Assembly: GCA_022496205.1 (NCBI GenBank)
Contig: WTXD01000206.1
Location: forward strand, 1 to 17,937
Length of the DNA stretch: 17,937 bases
Origin: Gloeopeniophorella convolvens
Lineage: Eukaryota > Basidiomycota > Agaricomycetes > Russulales
Reading direction: 5' to 3'
Within the stretch, counting starts at the first letter, position 1. Each line of letters begins with the position of its first letter. Shown here one piece after another: positions 9,391 through 17,937 of this stretch. Under the pieces are notes generated by a model. It was not told the origin of the DNA. It saw only the letters and a program-made list of their open reading frames with translations, and ran no database searches. The translations under genes were made by a program, and so were the position numbers.

Positions 9391-10494
9391 TCAAACAGCG
9401 CTCCTGAGGAAGCCAAACGTGTCGCTTCCCCCAGCGTCCGCGCCCTGGGGGCGCGGTATTACTCTGTCGATCTCACTGTCCATGAGGAGATCCTTCAAAG
9501 CCTCCGTATCATATGGGATGTCACAGCGACCTTCTGTAAACGTCATTTCGACATTATACAATACCTCGTTCTCCTGAAGAGATATGCCCGTCAGTCTCCA
9601 TGTGCTAGGCTCGAGCTTGTCTTTTGCTGTTCTGGACTCCTCGGTGGCGTTGTAGATGAAATAGAATTTGCCTATGTCAGAATGTGTCGGATTCGACAGC
9701 CATTCGGTGGCCATCTGTGCAGTGATGGGAGTCCGCTGACGAGGCGCAGAGGATGGGGACTGTGTGTCGCGGCGAGTGCCGCCCTGGGACTGGGAGGCGC
9801 TACTCCCAGTACCCAGGTTGCTTGACCCACTGATCTGGATCTTTCCCGTAGCTACATAATATTCGTTCAGCCTAGATATAGGAGATTAAATGATATTCCC
9901 GCAAGAGATGAACGCATCATGACGCTCACAATCTATTCACTCGACCGTAAATCCGCCCCCGTACATCGGGGCAGGACATCAGTCCCCACCCCATTATATA
10001 CTCATTGAAAATTATCAGAGCAGAACCCGCGAAGTGGGCTCGGAAGATATGTCTTTAGAAAGTGGGCGTGAGCCGATAGGTCACTGACAAGCTGGTCTGC
10101 ACGTACTCTTCAAATGTATATGGTGGCTCCTTTCCATTGAGCTCGCTATCGACGTAGTCAAGGTATGTTTGGTAACCGCCCTCAGATGATGAGGCTAGGT
10201 CCACCGCAGATACAGTATTCTTGAACATAGGGCTTTGGTAAAGGGTAGCGAAGACTTCCCGGGCGCGCGCTGGATCCGATTGTATAACGTCGGACGCTGT
10301 CTCCCAGACCTTGTGGTACATGACCTGGCGCTGAGCAAGTTCTTCGACGTTGACTTCTTCCGAGTGAAACGGGGGAACGATGCCCTTTCACCGGACCGCG
10401 TCTGGCCAGACATCCCAGGATTCCCCACGGGCGCCGAGGCAGGGTTAGACGCTGCACGAAAGAGTTGATGCAAAGTCGAAGGAGGGTGTCGCAT
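9391..10494 (-). CDS. Tandem paralogue D, most divergent copy of the family
   Basis: Exons on the minus strand: 10494-10107, 10052-9930, 9871-9391. Intron 1 (10106-10053) is again exactly 54 nt, with GTACGT, a CTCAC branch site and AAAG. Intron 2 (9929-9872, 58 nt) has GTGAGC and TCTAG. The start MRHPPSTLHQL aligns with MPRAPSTLRSK of the others. Exon 1 shares VNVEELAQRQVMYHKVWE, DPARA and KEPPYTFE. Exon 3 shares the C-terminal module (EWLSNPTHSD, WRLTGISLQENEVLYNVEM, EALKDLLMDSEI) but has a shorter Ser/Gln linker. As written, exon 1 loses frame at the G5 run 10371-10375; one more base gives about 330 residues. Divergence and the missing upstream 14-mer suggest that D split off first. Confidence 0.65.
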
Positions 10495-11812
10495 GAAGGT
10501 TGAGTTGCACGTCAGGATGAAACAACAGGTGAGTTGCCAGTTCGGAGAGTCGGAGCGAGACACCCCTATGTGCCATAGCCGCAACTGAGGCCGCCGCCAA
10601 GCAAACCATACTGGGCTCATTGTTACGGCAGCTGCCGGTGGCCGGGCAAGCTCCCCGCTGCTAACTCGTCTAGCTGGGTTGGGGGGCCTACGCAGAATTT
10701 CAGCTCCGTGCATCGTAACGCCCGGTGCATGGACGTGGCTACAATACGACGGTAAAAGGATGGTGGAAGAAACGATGAGTGCTTCTGGAGAGCTCAAGAT
10801 GCCACCTTCCTGCAACGCCTCCATGGAGCGAGGAGAAGAGGAGAAAGATAGGAGGAGCGAAAGGAAGAGTATGTCCGTATCGTTAGATCGACAGACTCAG
10901 TCGTTCAGCGCCAGCGCTCAGCTACCATGACGTCATAGGGAAGATATTCTATGCTGCGGATGTGTGTCGGCGTCCACTTCAGTACTCAGCCGCTGTCGGG
11001 TGGTCTGGCGTATGAGAATATATACAGACGCGGTCGGATTAGACTCACGAATGCGTTGACACGATAGCCAAGACGGCGATGTGTTGGAGTAATAAACTCT
11101 CGTCTCACGGTTGACTTCGAGAAGCGGAAACGCGATCAGGCGAGACTCAGCATTGGGAATAATCCAGGGATCGTATCCAGCCAGCCTCGTGGTCGCGCGC
11201 GGGGCGCCGCCTTACGCGGCGATAGCGACTACCGGTGATCCTGGCGAGTTGAAAGCGTCACTGAGGCGAAACGTGGGGAGGTGGCAGACATTCGGATGTC
11301 CACAATCTAGAGACAGTCAAGGTCACTGTGATGGTGGAAGCACTGTGGAAGCAGCGCCGTGAGATGCGTTGGGATTGAGCGGAGGTACCGGCCCGTGCCT
11401 CATGGCCCTCTGCAATCTTGCGCCTTGTTGTCTCGCGCCCTTGTTGTGTTGCCCGTCTGCAGTGCCACTGCAAGGCTGTCGTCAGCTCCCTCGCTGCCGC
11501 TGACTGCCTTTCTATCCAACCTCATAGCTCAGTAAACCGTCAGTCGTAGGCCTCAGGGAGGCCAGCGTTCGGTTGCTGCAGGCGACACGTGCTCTTTCCA
11601 ATTGTTGTACCTGTTTAGGTGAGTCGAGTAATTGATTTCAGGGACGGTTGAGAACGAGGGCTCATGTGATGAACTGCTTCTACCAGTGCGGGCCTATCTA
11701 ACCTCCCGTCCCTCAAATCTCCCTTCCTCGTCCGGAACGCCCCCACGATCGACCAGCTGTCCCCTCCGTTGGCCTCGTCGGCCCCCGCGACAGCGATACC
11801 CAACCCTCAGAG
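10495..11812. other. Long intergenic region between paralogue D and CHS7
   Basis: No gene seen: frames are short and unrelated to anything I know. A perfect TGACGTCA palindrome, the ATF/CREB consensus, lies at 10928-10935. The region must hold the divergent promoters of D and CHS7. Confidence 0.5.
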
Positions 11813-13035
11813 ATGACTCGCTTCGGCGACTTCAAACCTCTCTGCAGAAATACCCCATCCTACCCTGGTGCAACCTCTTTTACCGAGAGGTGCGTTTGCT
11901 TTTTTTCTCTTTGTTCCCCGTCTCCTCCACTGACGTTTACTCGAAATCGTAGCTCCAACATAATGCCCCTGCTTTCTTGATCGGCTCCTCTGCAGACTCG
12001 ACATCCGCTCCCGTAGGGATCAATCCAAAGTGTGGAATAGAGCGCGCAGGCTCTGGCAACTCGATTGGCAACATCGCGAATATCATTGCTTGCGGCCTCA
12101 GCATCTTAGTCACCCTCTGGCTTCTCTACAGCTGTAATCGCCGCAAAGCCGCTGTTGGTGCGCCACCAATATCCCTTTTGTCCCTTCATTCTGTCTGATT
12201 CCAATCCGAACCACCCGAAGGCCGCATTGAGCTACGCGCATTCCTCGCCACCTACCTCATCACCCTTCCTCTTCAACTTGTATCCACCGGCTCGTTCCTC
12301 AAGCAGGGAACTACCGCTCTCGTTGTCATCACGGGCATTCATGCAGGTACCGTTGCGACCCTCTTCTGGACCCTCCTTGGCAATGCCCTTGTTGCAACCC
12401 AAGTAGTAGAGGATGGTACGCTGTCCTCGCTGGTCGTAAGTTCCACATTTTGCGTGAACACGGCCGCTCTCGTTAATGTTCACGTGCTAGCCATTCTACT
12501 TCCTCGCAGCAGCCTTCATGGCTGCGACTACCTATATATCTCTTGACGTTGCCCTCACGATCACGACGACCCTCGAACCCGGCAACCCGAAGGACTCTCT
12601 ACATTCGATCGCACTTTTCGTGCTCACATCTATATGGCCCGGCGCGTGCGTTACCCCCTTTGTTACCCACTTATATGCACTAATCTCAGCGCGCTCCCAT
12701 AGCGCTGCGTTGCTTTATTTCATTCTGATGGCATGGATTGTCGCAGGGGTGCTGCGTGAACTCCGCCCGCTGATCTACTACACACTTGCTGCTATCCTCT
12801 TCGTGCTCGGACAACTCGCGTACTTCCTCCTCTCGCGCACCATCTGCGATGGCACGAACGCTCGGATTGACGGCTCGTTCGTCGCGACAGTCCTGGAGAC
12901 CGCGGCTGTTGTCGTGATATATCTCGCCTGGAGGAGCATCACAGAAGGTGCGTGTGAACGTCCTCAGTCCGAGCGTGCGTTGTTAATGCGGCGAGATCAG
13001 ATTACTGGGACGAAGAGGCGTATTATCCGCGCTGA
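11813..13035 (+). CDS. CHS7: Chitin synthase export chaperone (Chs7 family)
   Basis: Chs7 is an ER membrane chaperone needed for export of Chs3-type chitin synthase. Exons: 11813-11889, 11953-12157, 12221-12435, 12491-12947, 13001-13035; introns of 63, 63, 55 and 53 nt with GT/AG ends. The product is about 329 residues, the usual family length. The N-terminus MTRFGDFKPLC and then PWCNLFYRE fit the family. Seven or eight hydrophobic segments follow (about 67-87, 99-116, 127-153, 167-188, 203-232, 237-254, 259-281, 296-313). LIYYTLAAILFVLGQLAYFL and the TICDGTNARIDGSF loop are family-like, and the tail YWDEEAYYPR comes from a tiny last exon. The start is out of frame with PWCNLFYRE: the C4 run at 11853-11856 needs one more C. 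An assembly indel is likely. Confidence 0.9.
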
Positions 13036-13438
13036 GCGCTGCGGGGTGCGCTGTTTTGGGTTATGTATACCTGTTGTGTGTGTGTTGTTGTCACCAATGG
13101 CCACTACTTGCTTCTACGTTCGCATGTGAGACGCCCGGGAAGTGTGATGATCACACCGACAGTCGGACTCGTCCAGTTCCGCTGCTGCGCCTGTGGAAAA
13201 TTGGTGCGTTTCATTCATGCTATGTTCGTCTAATTATTGTACATCATGCATCATAATCTTTCCCTCACGAGGGAGCGCAACACAACGTTGAAAGAGGACA
13301 AAGAAAGACGAAGCGTCAGAAAGAGTGGTCATGTGTGGATCAGCTCGGGCGAGGAACGAAGAAAGGAGGGTGTCAGCAGCGCTCAGCACTGCGAGAAACA
13401 GAACCAGCAAAAGAAATCGAAGAAAGGAAAAAAAAGGC
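13036..13438. other. Intergenic region between convergent genes
   Basis: This is the 3' space shared by CHS7 and the minus-strand gene that follows. An uninterrupted frame continues past the CHS7 splice donor at 12948 but is an intron read-through. Nothing else supported. Confidence 0.5.
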
Positions 13439-14717
13439 CTACCACTCGTAGTCCCGCAGCGGGCGCTGTGTCACGGTGTGCACGACTTCAACGCACACCC
13501 ATGCCTCACCGTCGTCTCGCGAGCCAGTACCTAGCCGGCCAAGCTTCGCGAACATGCTCGCCGCCTTTGACGAGCGCCGCTGGGGCGATCCCGCGAGCGT
13601 GGATTGCGACGTGCGGGCGCGGAGCAGACGCCAGGGGTGCAGAAGCGCCTGCGCAGGCGACGTCGGTGACGCAGGCGGCGGCGGCGTGTGCGGCGGATCC
13701 TGCGGCGCGTATGCATACGCGAGCACGCTCCCGGACCAGACCGACTCGCGCGTGGGCACGTCGATATACTCGGACGTCGACGTCGTCGTGACGGAGAACG
13801 CGGAACACTGCGGGCACGGACACTCAGCGCCATCGCACGGGGAGAGGTGGCAGGAACGGCTCGTGCGCACCTCGTTGGGGTCCTCGAGCTCTGGCGGCGT
13901 GTAGTAGAACGAGTCGTCGTCTGCGTCGCTCGCGCAGCACGCGCTGTCGTCCGCGCGCGGGGCCGCCCAGCACGCGCACGCGTGCTCTGAGCTCGCGTCT
14001 GCGTCTGCGTCTTGCGGGAGCATGTCCATGCTCCATGGCGCGCGCGGGTCCTCCGGCGCCATGCGTCCGAGCCACGACCACGCGAAGACGCTGTCGCGGT
14101 CCGGCGGCGGCGGCGGGCGCGGAGGCAACGGCTTCTCGCGCGCGCAGCCGACGCTGGCCGTGTCTGCGGCCGCGCCGCACGGCGCGAGGCCGTCAAACGT
14201 GGACGACGCGCGCGCAGGGCCGCCGCTGCACGCGGGGCCTCCCGCACGGAAGTACGCGTCGAGGAGGCTCTGCATGTCTGCGAGCGTGCTGGGCGCAGGC
14301 GTGCGTGGCGCGGAGAACGGACGCCGCCTTCGCGCCGTCGGTGTATCGGGCGTGTCGGGCGAGGTGGCTGGGGTCTCGGGTGGGAGGAGAGAAGCGCCAG
14401 AGAAGGTGAGTAGGCCCTCCGCAGGGTCATACAGTGCGACAAAGGTGAGCGCGGTGTGAGGCGGAACGAGCTCGGACCATCGATGCTGGATCTGGGGCGG
14501 GACGACAGTGTGAGAGCTCCCGCTGCTGCTGCTGTTGCTACTGCTACTGCTCAGTTGGGATAGGCGCATAGGCAAGTCGGTCTTGATGGTGAGCGCAGGT
14601 GGAGTCTACTCCGAGGCAAGTATCAGCGAGCAGCATCAAGAATAAGAGTGCCACCAAACACACGGAGGAAGCCTTGGGACGCGCAGAAGGGTGGGTATGC
14701 GCGCGGCGCGGCATCAT
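13439..14717 (-). CDS. Ser/Pro-rich hypothetical protein
   Basis: Exons on the minus strand: 14717-14664 and 14605-13439. The intron (14663-14606, 58 nt) has GTGTGT, a CTGAT branch site and GAGTAG, and joins MMPRRAHTHPSARPKASS in phase 0 to TPPALTIKTDLPMRLSQL, giving 406 residues. A shorter alternative starts at the ATG at 14569. The protein has a Ser-rich stretch, then an apparently folded patch (HRWSELVPPHTALTFVALYD), a long Pro/Ala/Asp-rich middle, a Cys cluster (CHLSPCDGAECPCPQC) and a C-terminal block ending WVCVEVVHTVTQRPLRDYEW. The Cys spacing hints at metal binding but matches no motif I know. The reading frame is very GC-rich, which opens long shadow frames on both strands. It is convergent with CHS7. 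Function unknown. Confidence 0.7.
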
Positions 14718-16205
14718 GTTGCTGTATGCAGAGGGTCCTGAAGCTTACACAAAGACGAAGAAAGGTATAAATGACGAAGAGAACGAAGACGCGTCAAGAG
14801 ACGGAGGTACTAAAGGGGACAGGTGAGAGAGCGAGTGGGGCTCTGCAGGGCTGCAAGTCAGGAGAAGCGTGGAAGGAATACACGGAGAAGATATACACGG
14901 CCTGCCTGGTGCCCGCACGTAGGCAGGCCTCGTTGGCGCAAAGGAAAGGACAGTCTTATAGGCACGCGCGAGGCAGAACCCGCGTCTCATATCACGGCTT
15001 CTTATTGCGGCCTCGTGGCTTGCAGAACCCCCATTTCTCAAGAGGACCGCGGGTAGTGGGAAAGAGTCAATGCCTATTGAGGGTAGGCACATTGGTGCAG
15101 CGTGCATCGAGGATTACGGCACCTGGAGTGATCAGCGTGCGCCAAGTTGGTAGCAGGCATGTACGAACCATCCTGGCGGAAGGTGACCCGATGCGACAGC
15201 CGGCTTGCCAGGCGCAAAGAAGTAACGGCCACATGATAAGCTCGTAGAGGGGCAGTGCATGCACGTACAGGCCGACTTGCTGTGCCGGTCCGACGGCGTT
15301 CAGGAGAGCCAAAGATGTCAGAGATGCCGCGTTGCGATGACGAAATGGATGACTGCTGAGATCAGTGGCGCGGGTCTTTGGCTGGACCTCCGGCACCTTA
15401 TACGGCGAACGTGGGCTTATCGTGAAAACCATGGTGACGCAGCCACCATGGGAGTCAGGCAAAGACCGAAGCCAAACGGGCAAGAGCGAGATGACCGAAT
15501 GGATTGACCGATGGAGCAAACTAGGTGTAAAGGATGTTGTGCGACTCATAGTAGACGACTTGGCTTTGATGATCACGTCGACGCTTGTAACCAAATCGTT
15601 GACGAGCATGGGAACATCTCCAGGAGCAAGGGCTACGAGGAAGCTGGCCGGAGATAAGTGGAACTTTCCTACGAGTGGAATTGAGCACGCTGGATTATCT
15701 CATAATATCTCGACGTGCGGCACGTAGCACGCGGCTCGCAACACCTGTGATTTGAGGGACGTACCTCCACCACTTCACTCGTCCTCACATCATGCACGTC
15801 TGAAAATTAACGAGACCTTCCCGAGTGTCATTCTAGAGACCAGGGTCCAAAGGTATCAGGGGTGCCAAGACCCTGCGATGCAACCGGATCGTTGGCTTAT
15901 GAATGGCGAAGTTGGTGGTCAAAGGGTTCAGGCGATCTCGGAGAGACGCGGGAGTGGACGAGGGGCCGAGACCCTGGTAGAGGTCACCTGGTCGAACGAG
16001 ATGCATGAATGTCAATTGCGTATTGGATGCTAAGTGCGTGGATCGGTCAAATTGCGAGTAGATACAGTGTGATATTCTCGTGAATAGCGAGCGGAAATTA
16101 AGTGAGGCAGCCTCCTCGTGAGCCCTGTGGAAGACGTCAGTACCGCGCGTGACTGGCGGCCAACGCCTACAGCTCGCGATACGCACCGTGCCACCCAGAG
16201 CCCTA
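14718..16205. other. Unresolved 1.5 kb with weak coding signals
   Basis: No gene model holds together. On the minus strand a 95-codon frame (15361-15074) contains QQSSISSSQRGISDIF and ends RCRNPRCTLHQCAYPQ; a separate frame runs from about 15689 to 15067; and a possible first exon starts at ATG 16006 (MHLVRPGDLYQGLGPSS). On the plus strand 15365-15727 is also open. Several could be exons of one minus-strand gene, but I could not find splice sites joining them in phase. Confidence 0.3.
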
Positions 16206-17090
16206 TCATCGTATCCAGAGCTTCGCCTTCCCAGCTGCGAAACCAATTGTGCGGTCGTACAGGAATGTGTGTGACGTTTCCAAAAGCATGGGGCTCATTG
16301 GTGCAAGGTCGGGAGAAGGACTCTGGGCGTGCATCAGAGGAGGGCCCATAAGGCCCTGCATGATAGTCGTGAGGTCGTCTGCACTTGGTGGGTCCTCCAG
16401 CATACCACGCGGACCGCGCATGAGAGCGGCCTCGGCGCTTTCTTCCTCCTCGACCTTTGCCACGGCGCGTCGCAGAACAAGCATGGCATGCGCGAAACGT
16501 GCTGCAACGGTGTGGGTGAGATCTCAGCCCGCGTTGTGGCTTTGCACAAAGACGGCAAATCGCTTGCTTACCTTTCTCTCCTTCTTCATCCCCTTCCTCA
16601 ACTGGCGCAAGGAGTGGTGATCGCTCCGCGGCTACCTCAGCCGCTTGCGCAGAATGGAAGCGTAGCGTCTCTTCGATGCGGCGCACGAACTCATGCTCGG
16701 AGAGGTCTTTCTCGGTCTGCAAGGTCTCGTCTGGACCATACGCTGTCGAGAGAGAGTCGTTGGGAGAGTCAGCACGGAGGACTGGGTCGGCATCATAAGG
16801 GAGGTCGCCCATGTGCACCGCATGATGTGCAACTTGTTCGGGGCCCACAGGCATGCTGGTCTGCGGTGAGTACAGAGTATGGAAGACGCCGCCTGAATGA
16901 GCCTCCTGGGAAGGACCCGAGACTGTGCGGGCTTGACGCCTCCTGGCAGATTAAAAATTCGGTGGCGGTTGGGACGTCCGAGCTGGCGTCCGTGCCGAGA
17001 GCCGCCGCCGTGGCAGTCTCCGGCTGCTCGCGATCCAGAAAGATGACAAAAGCACCCTGGTGCAAGTAAATGATGGTAAGGCGCACGCAT
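16206..17090 (-). CDS. Conserved-looking hypothetical protein, three exons
   Basis: Proposed exons on the minus strand: 17090-17056, 16942-16572, 16522-16206. Intron 2 (16571-16523, 49 nt; GTAAGC, GCTGAG) is well supported, since it restores a continuous frame. Intron 1 (17055-16943, 113 nt; GTGCTT, CTGCCAG) joins MRAPYHHLLAPG to RRRQARTVSGPSQE in phase but is longer than its neighbours and less sure. The total is 240 residues. A longer start, at an in-frame ATG near 17135, is possible. Visible parts: a basic patch RRRQAR, an acidic middle with a predicted helix EHEFVRRIEETLRFHSAQAA, a second helix VAARFAHAMLVLRRAVAKV followed by an acidic EEEES run, a Pro/Met-rich stretch and the end HTFLYDRTIGFAAGKAKL. 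No membrane segment or known catalytic motif. I do not recognise it. It is transcribed away from the tRNA. Confidence 0.6.
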
Positions 17091-17215
17091 GCCCGGATTT
17101 TGACACAGCAGGTTGTGTGATAGGCACCTAGTCATAGGCACGGAGGGGGCACGCGAACATGATGCCCCAGCCCCAAACTACAGCCAAATTAGCGAAGGTC
17201 GGAAAGGACGGAGAG

Positions 17216-17220
17216 AAAAA
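17216..17220 (-). terminator. RNA polymerase III terminator of tRNA-Trp
   Basis: A run of five T on the minus strand begins seven bases after the tRNA 3' end, as expected for Pol III termination. Confidence 0.7.
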
Positions 17221-17227
17221 TAATAAT

Positions 17228-17310
17228 GACCTCGACCCGGATTGAACGGATGACCTTCTGGAAGCACCAAAGCGCTGGAATCAGACGCTCTACCGCTGAG
17301 CTACGAAGTC
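17228..17310 (-). tRNA. tRNA-Trp (CCA), with a 12-nt intron
   Basis: The minus strand folds as a tRNA. The acceptor stem GACTTCG/CGAGGTC has 7 pairs, one of them G-U. The D arm is GCTC/GAGC around AGCGGTA, the variable loop is AGGTC, and the T arm is ATCCG/CGGGT around TTCAATC. The anticodon CCA is at 17278-17276. A 12-nt intron (17274-17263) follows the base 3' of the anticodon and carries TGG, which can pair with the anticodon as is typical of pre-tRNA. The last pair of the anticodon stem is an A-C mismatch under this splice choice. No CCA is encoded, as usual in eukaryotes. Confidence 0.88.
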
Positions 17311-17454
17311 TTCGCAAGGCTCTCTATTGCAACATTCATATATCCTCTTAGTAACAATCTGTCCTCGGCTGCGCGCACTGCCTCTGGCGCTGTTCCTCCG
17401 GCCAGCGTTCACACTCTCCTCACCGTCCCACATCGCGAACAGTAACCCGGCACG

Positions 17455-17937
17455 ATGAGTGAAGCAACAGGGCTTTCCAGGCGGAGAGTGGGCAACGCCT
17501 CCGTTTCTGGCTCACCTTCAGAGCCATCCTCATCGACATTCACCTCACATGCCGGCTCTGCTTTCGCTGGAGGCAACAAAATCGCCTACGACCCGCGCGA
17601 TCTGGAACGTGACGATGAGGAGGCAAAGGCAGGCGGGAAGGCCCCCCCCTCACACTTATGGAGGAGGTCCTGCTTCTCGGGTTGAAAGACCGTCAGGTGA
17701 GTGCATCCAACTGGTCCTCGGACACCTGGTTTTACTCGTACGCAGGGTTATCTATCTTTTTGGAATGACAACATCTCCTACGCATTACGGGGTTGCATTC
17801 TTGTCGAACTCGCTCTCCGGCGGCGTATCGCCGTGCACAAAGACCCAAACCGACGTCGGTTCCCTCTCTCTGAGCGCCTAGTCGAAGTCATCGACGACCG
17901 TCAGACGGGCGAGACAATCCTCGACGAGACCCTCCGA
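17455..17937 (+). CDS. VPS74: Golgi phosphoprotein 3 / Vps74 (GPP34 domain), 3' end beyond the window
   Basis: GPP34 proteins bind PI4P on Golgi membranes and, with COPI, retain glycosyltransferases. Exon 1 is 17455-17696; the intron (17697-17745, 49 nt) has GTGAGT and CGCAG; exon 2 runs from 17746 past the window edge. The N-terminus has an SRRR cluster (residues 8-11) like the coatomer-binding Arg motif, then KIAYDPRDL. The domain begins [16 protein letters not shown] and continues [32 protein letters not shown] and [18 protein letters not shown]. The N-terminal frame and the domain frame are offset by one base at the C8 run 17642-17649; one more C would join them. Since this gene is a highly conserved housekeeping gene, I suspect a sequence error. 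Its role beside CHS7 (cargo traffic to the cell surface) is compatible but not evidence of co-regulation. Confidence 0.9.

Noticed and set aside
10928..10935. TGACGTCA as a functional CRE for CHS7 or paralogue D
   Set aside because: One 8-bp palindrome nearly 900 bp from CHS7 is not enough evidence; noted only in the intergenic entry.
12948..13129. Extended C-terminus of CHS7 by reading on past 12947
   Set aside because: A 53-nt intron with GTGCGT and a CAG acceptor leads to a short exon ending YWDEEAYYPR, which fits the family. The extension is intron read-through.
13531..14442. Long overlapping frames on both strands (up to 303 codons, Arg-rich)
   Set aside because: These are shadows of the GC-rich minus-strand gene at 13439-14717. 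Their composition (Arg/Ala/Pro runs) is typical of wrong-frame reading.
16793..17086. Minus-strand frame beginning near 17086 (IIYLHQGAFVIFLDREQ) as an exon of the gene at 16206-17090
   Set aside because: It does not connect in phase with the downstream exons and has no ATG. The MRAPYHH frame splices in phase. Kept as a doubt, since intron 1 is longer than its neighbours.

Overview
The window looks like nuclear DNA of an agaricomycete fungus (Basidiomycota, perhaps a polypore). This rests on many 49-64 nt introns with GTRNGT-type donors and CTNAY-like branch points, an intron-containing tRNA-Trp, and fungal housekeeping genes for a chitin-synthase export chaperone (Chs7 family) and a Golgi GPP34/Vps74 protein.

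Layout. 1-1225: a two-exon plus-strand gene whose product resembles VapD/Cas2-like ferredoxin-fold RNases. 1680-10494: an accessory region with four tandem minus-strand paralogues (A, B, C, D) of a three-exon family I do not recognise. Between A and B lies a 734-bp non-autonomous DNA transposon with perfect 25-bp terminal inverted repeats. Between B and C lies a decayed copy of the tail of the VapD-like gene, so the ancestral duplicated unit may have been a convergent gene pair. 10495-11812: no gene seen. 11813-13035: CHS7, five exons, plus strand. 13439-14717: a two-exon Ser/Pro-rich hypothetical gene, minus strand. 14718-16205: unresolved, with weak coding signals on both strands. 16206-17090: a three-exon hypothetical gene, minus strand. 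17228-17310: tRNA-Trp(CCA), minus strand. 17455 to the end: VPS74, plus strand, cut by the window edge.

The four paralogues look broken in a plain ORF reading because of in-frame stops. Those stops fall inside a 54-nt intron present at the same place in all four copies. With the introns removed, C reads through completely and B reads through thanks to two compensating frame changes. A and D still need one-base corrections. Several one-base breaks, including those in CHS7 and VPS74, would each be repaired by adding one C or G to a C/G run. That points to homopolymer under-calling in the assembly rather than to decay, so reading frames here should be checked against reads or transcripts.

No pathway joins these genes. 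CHS7 and VPS74 are secretory-pathway housekeeping genes. The VapD-like gene plus the four-copy array is the accessory, possibly new, part of the window.
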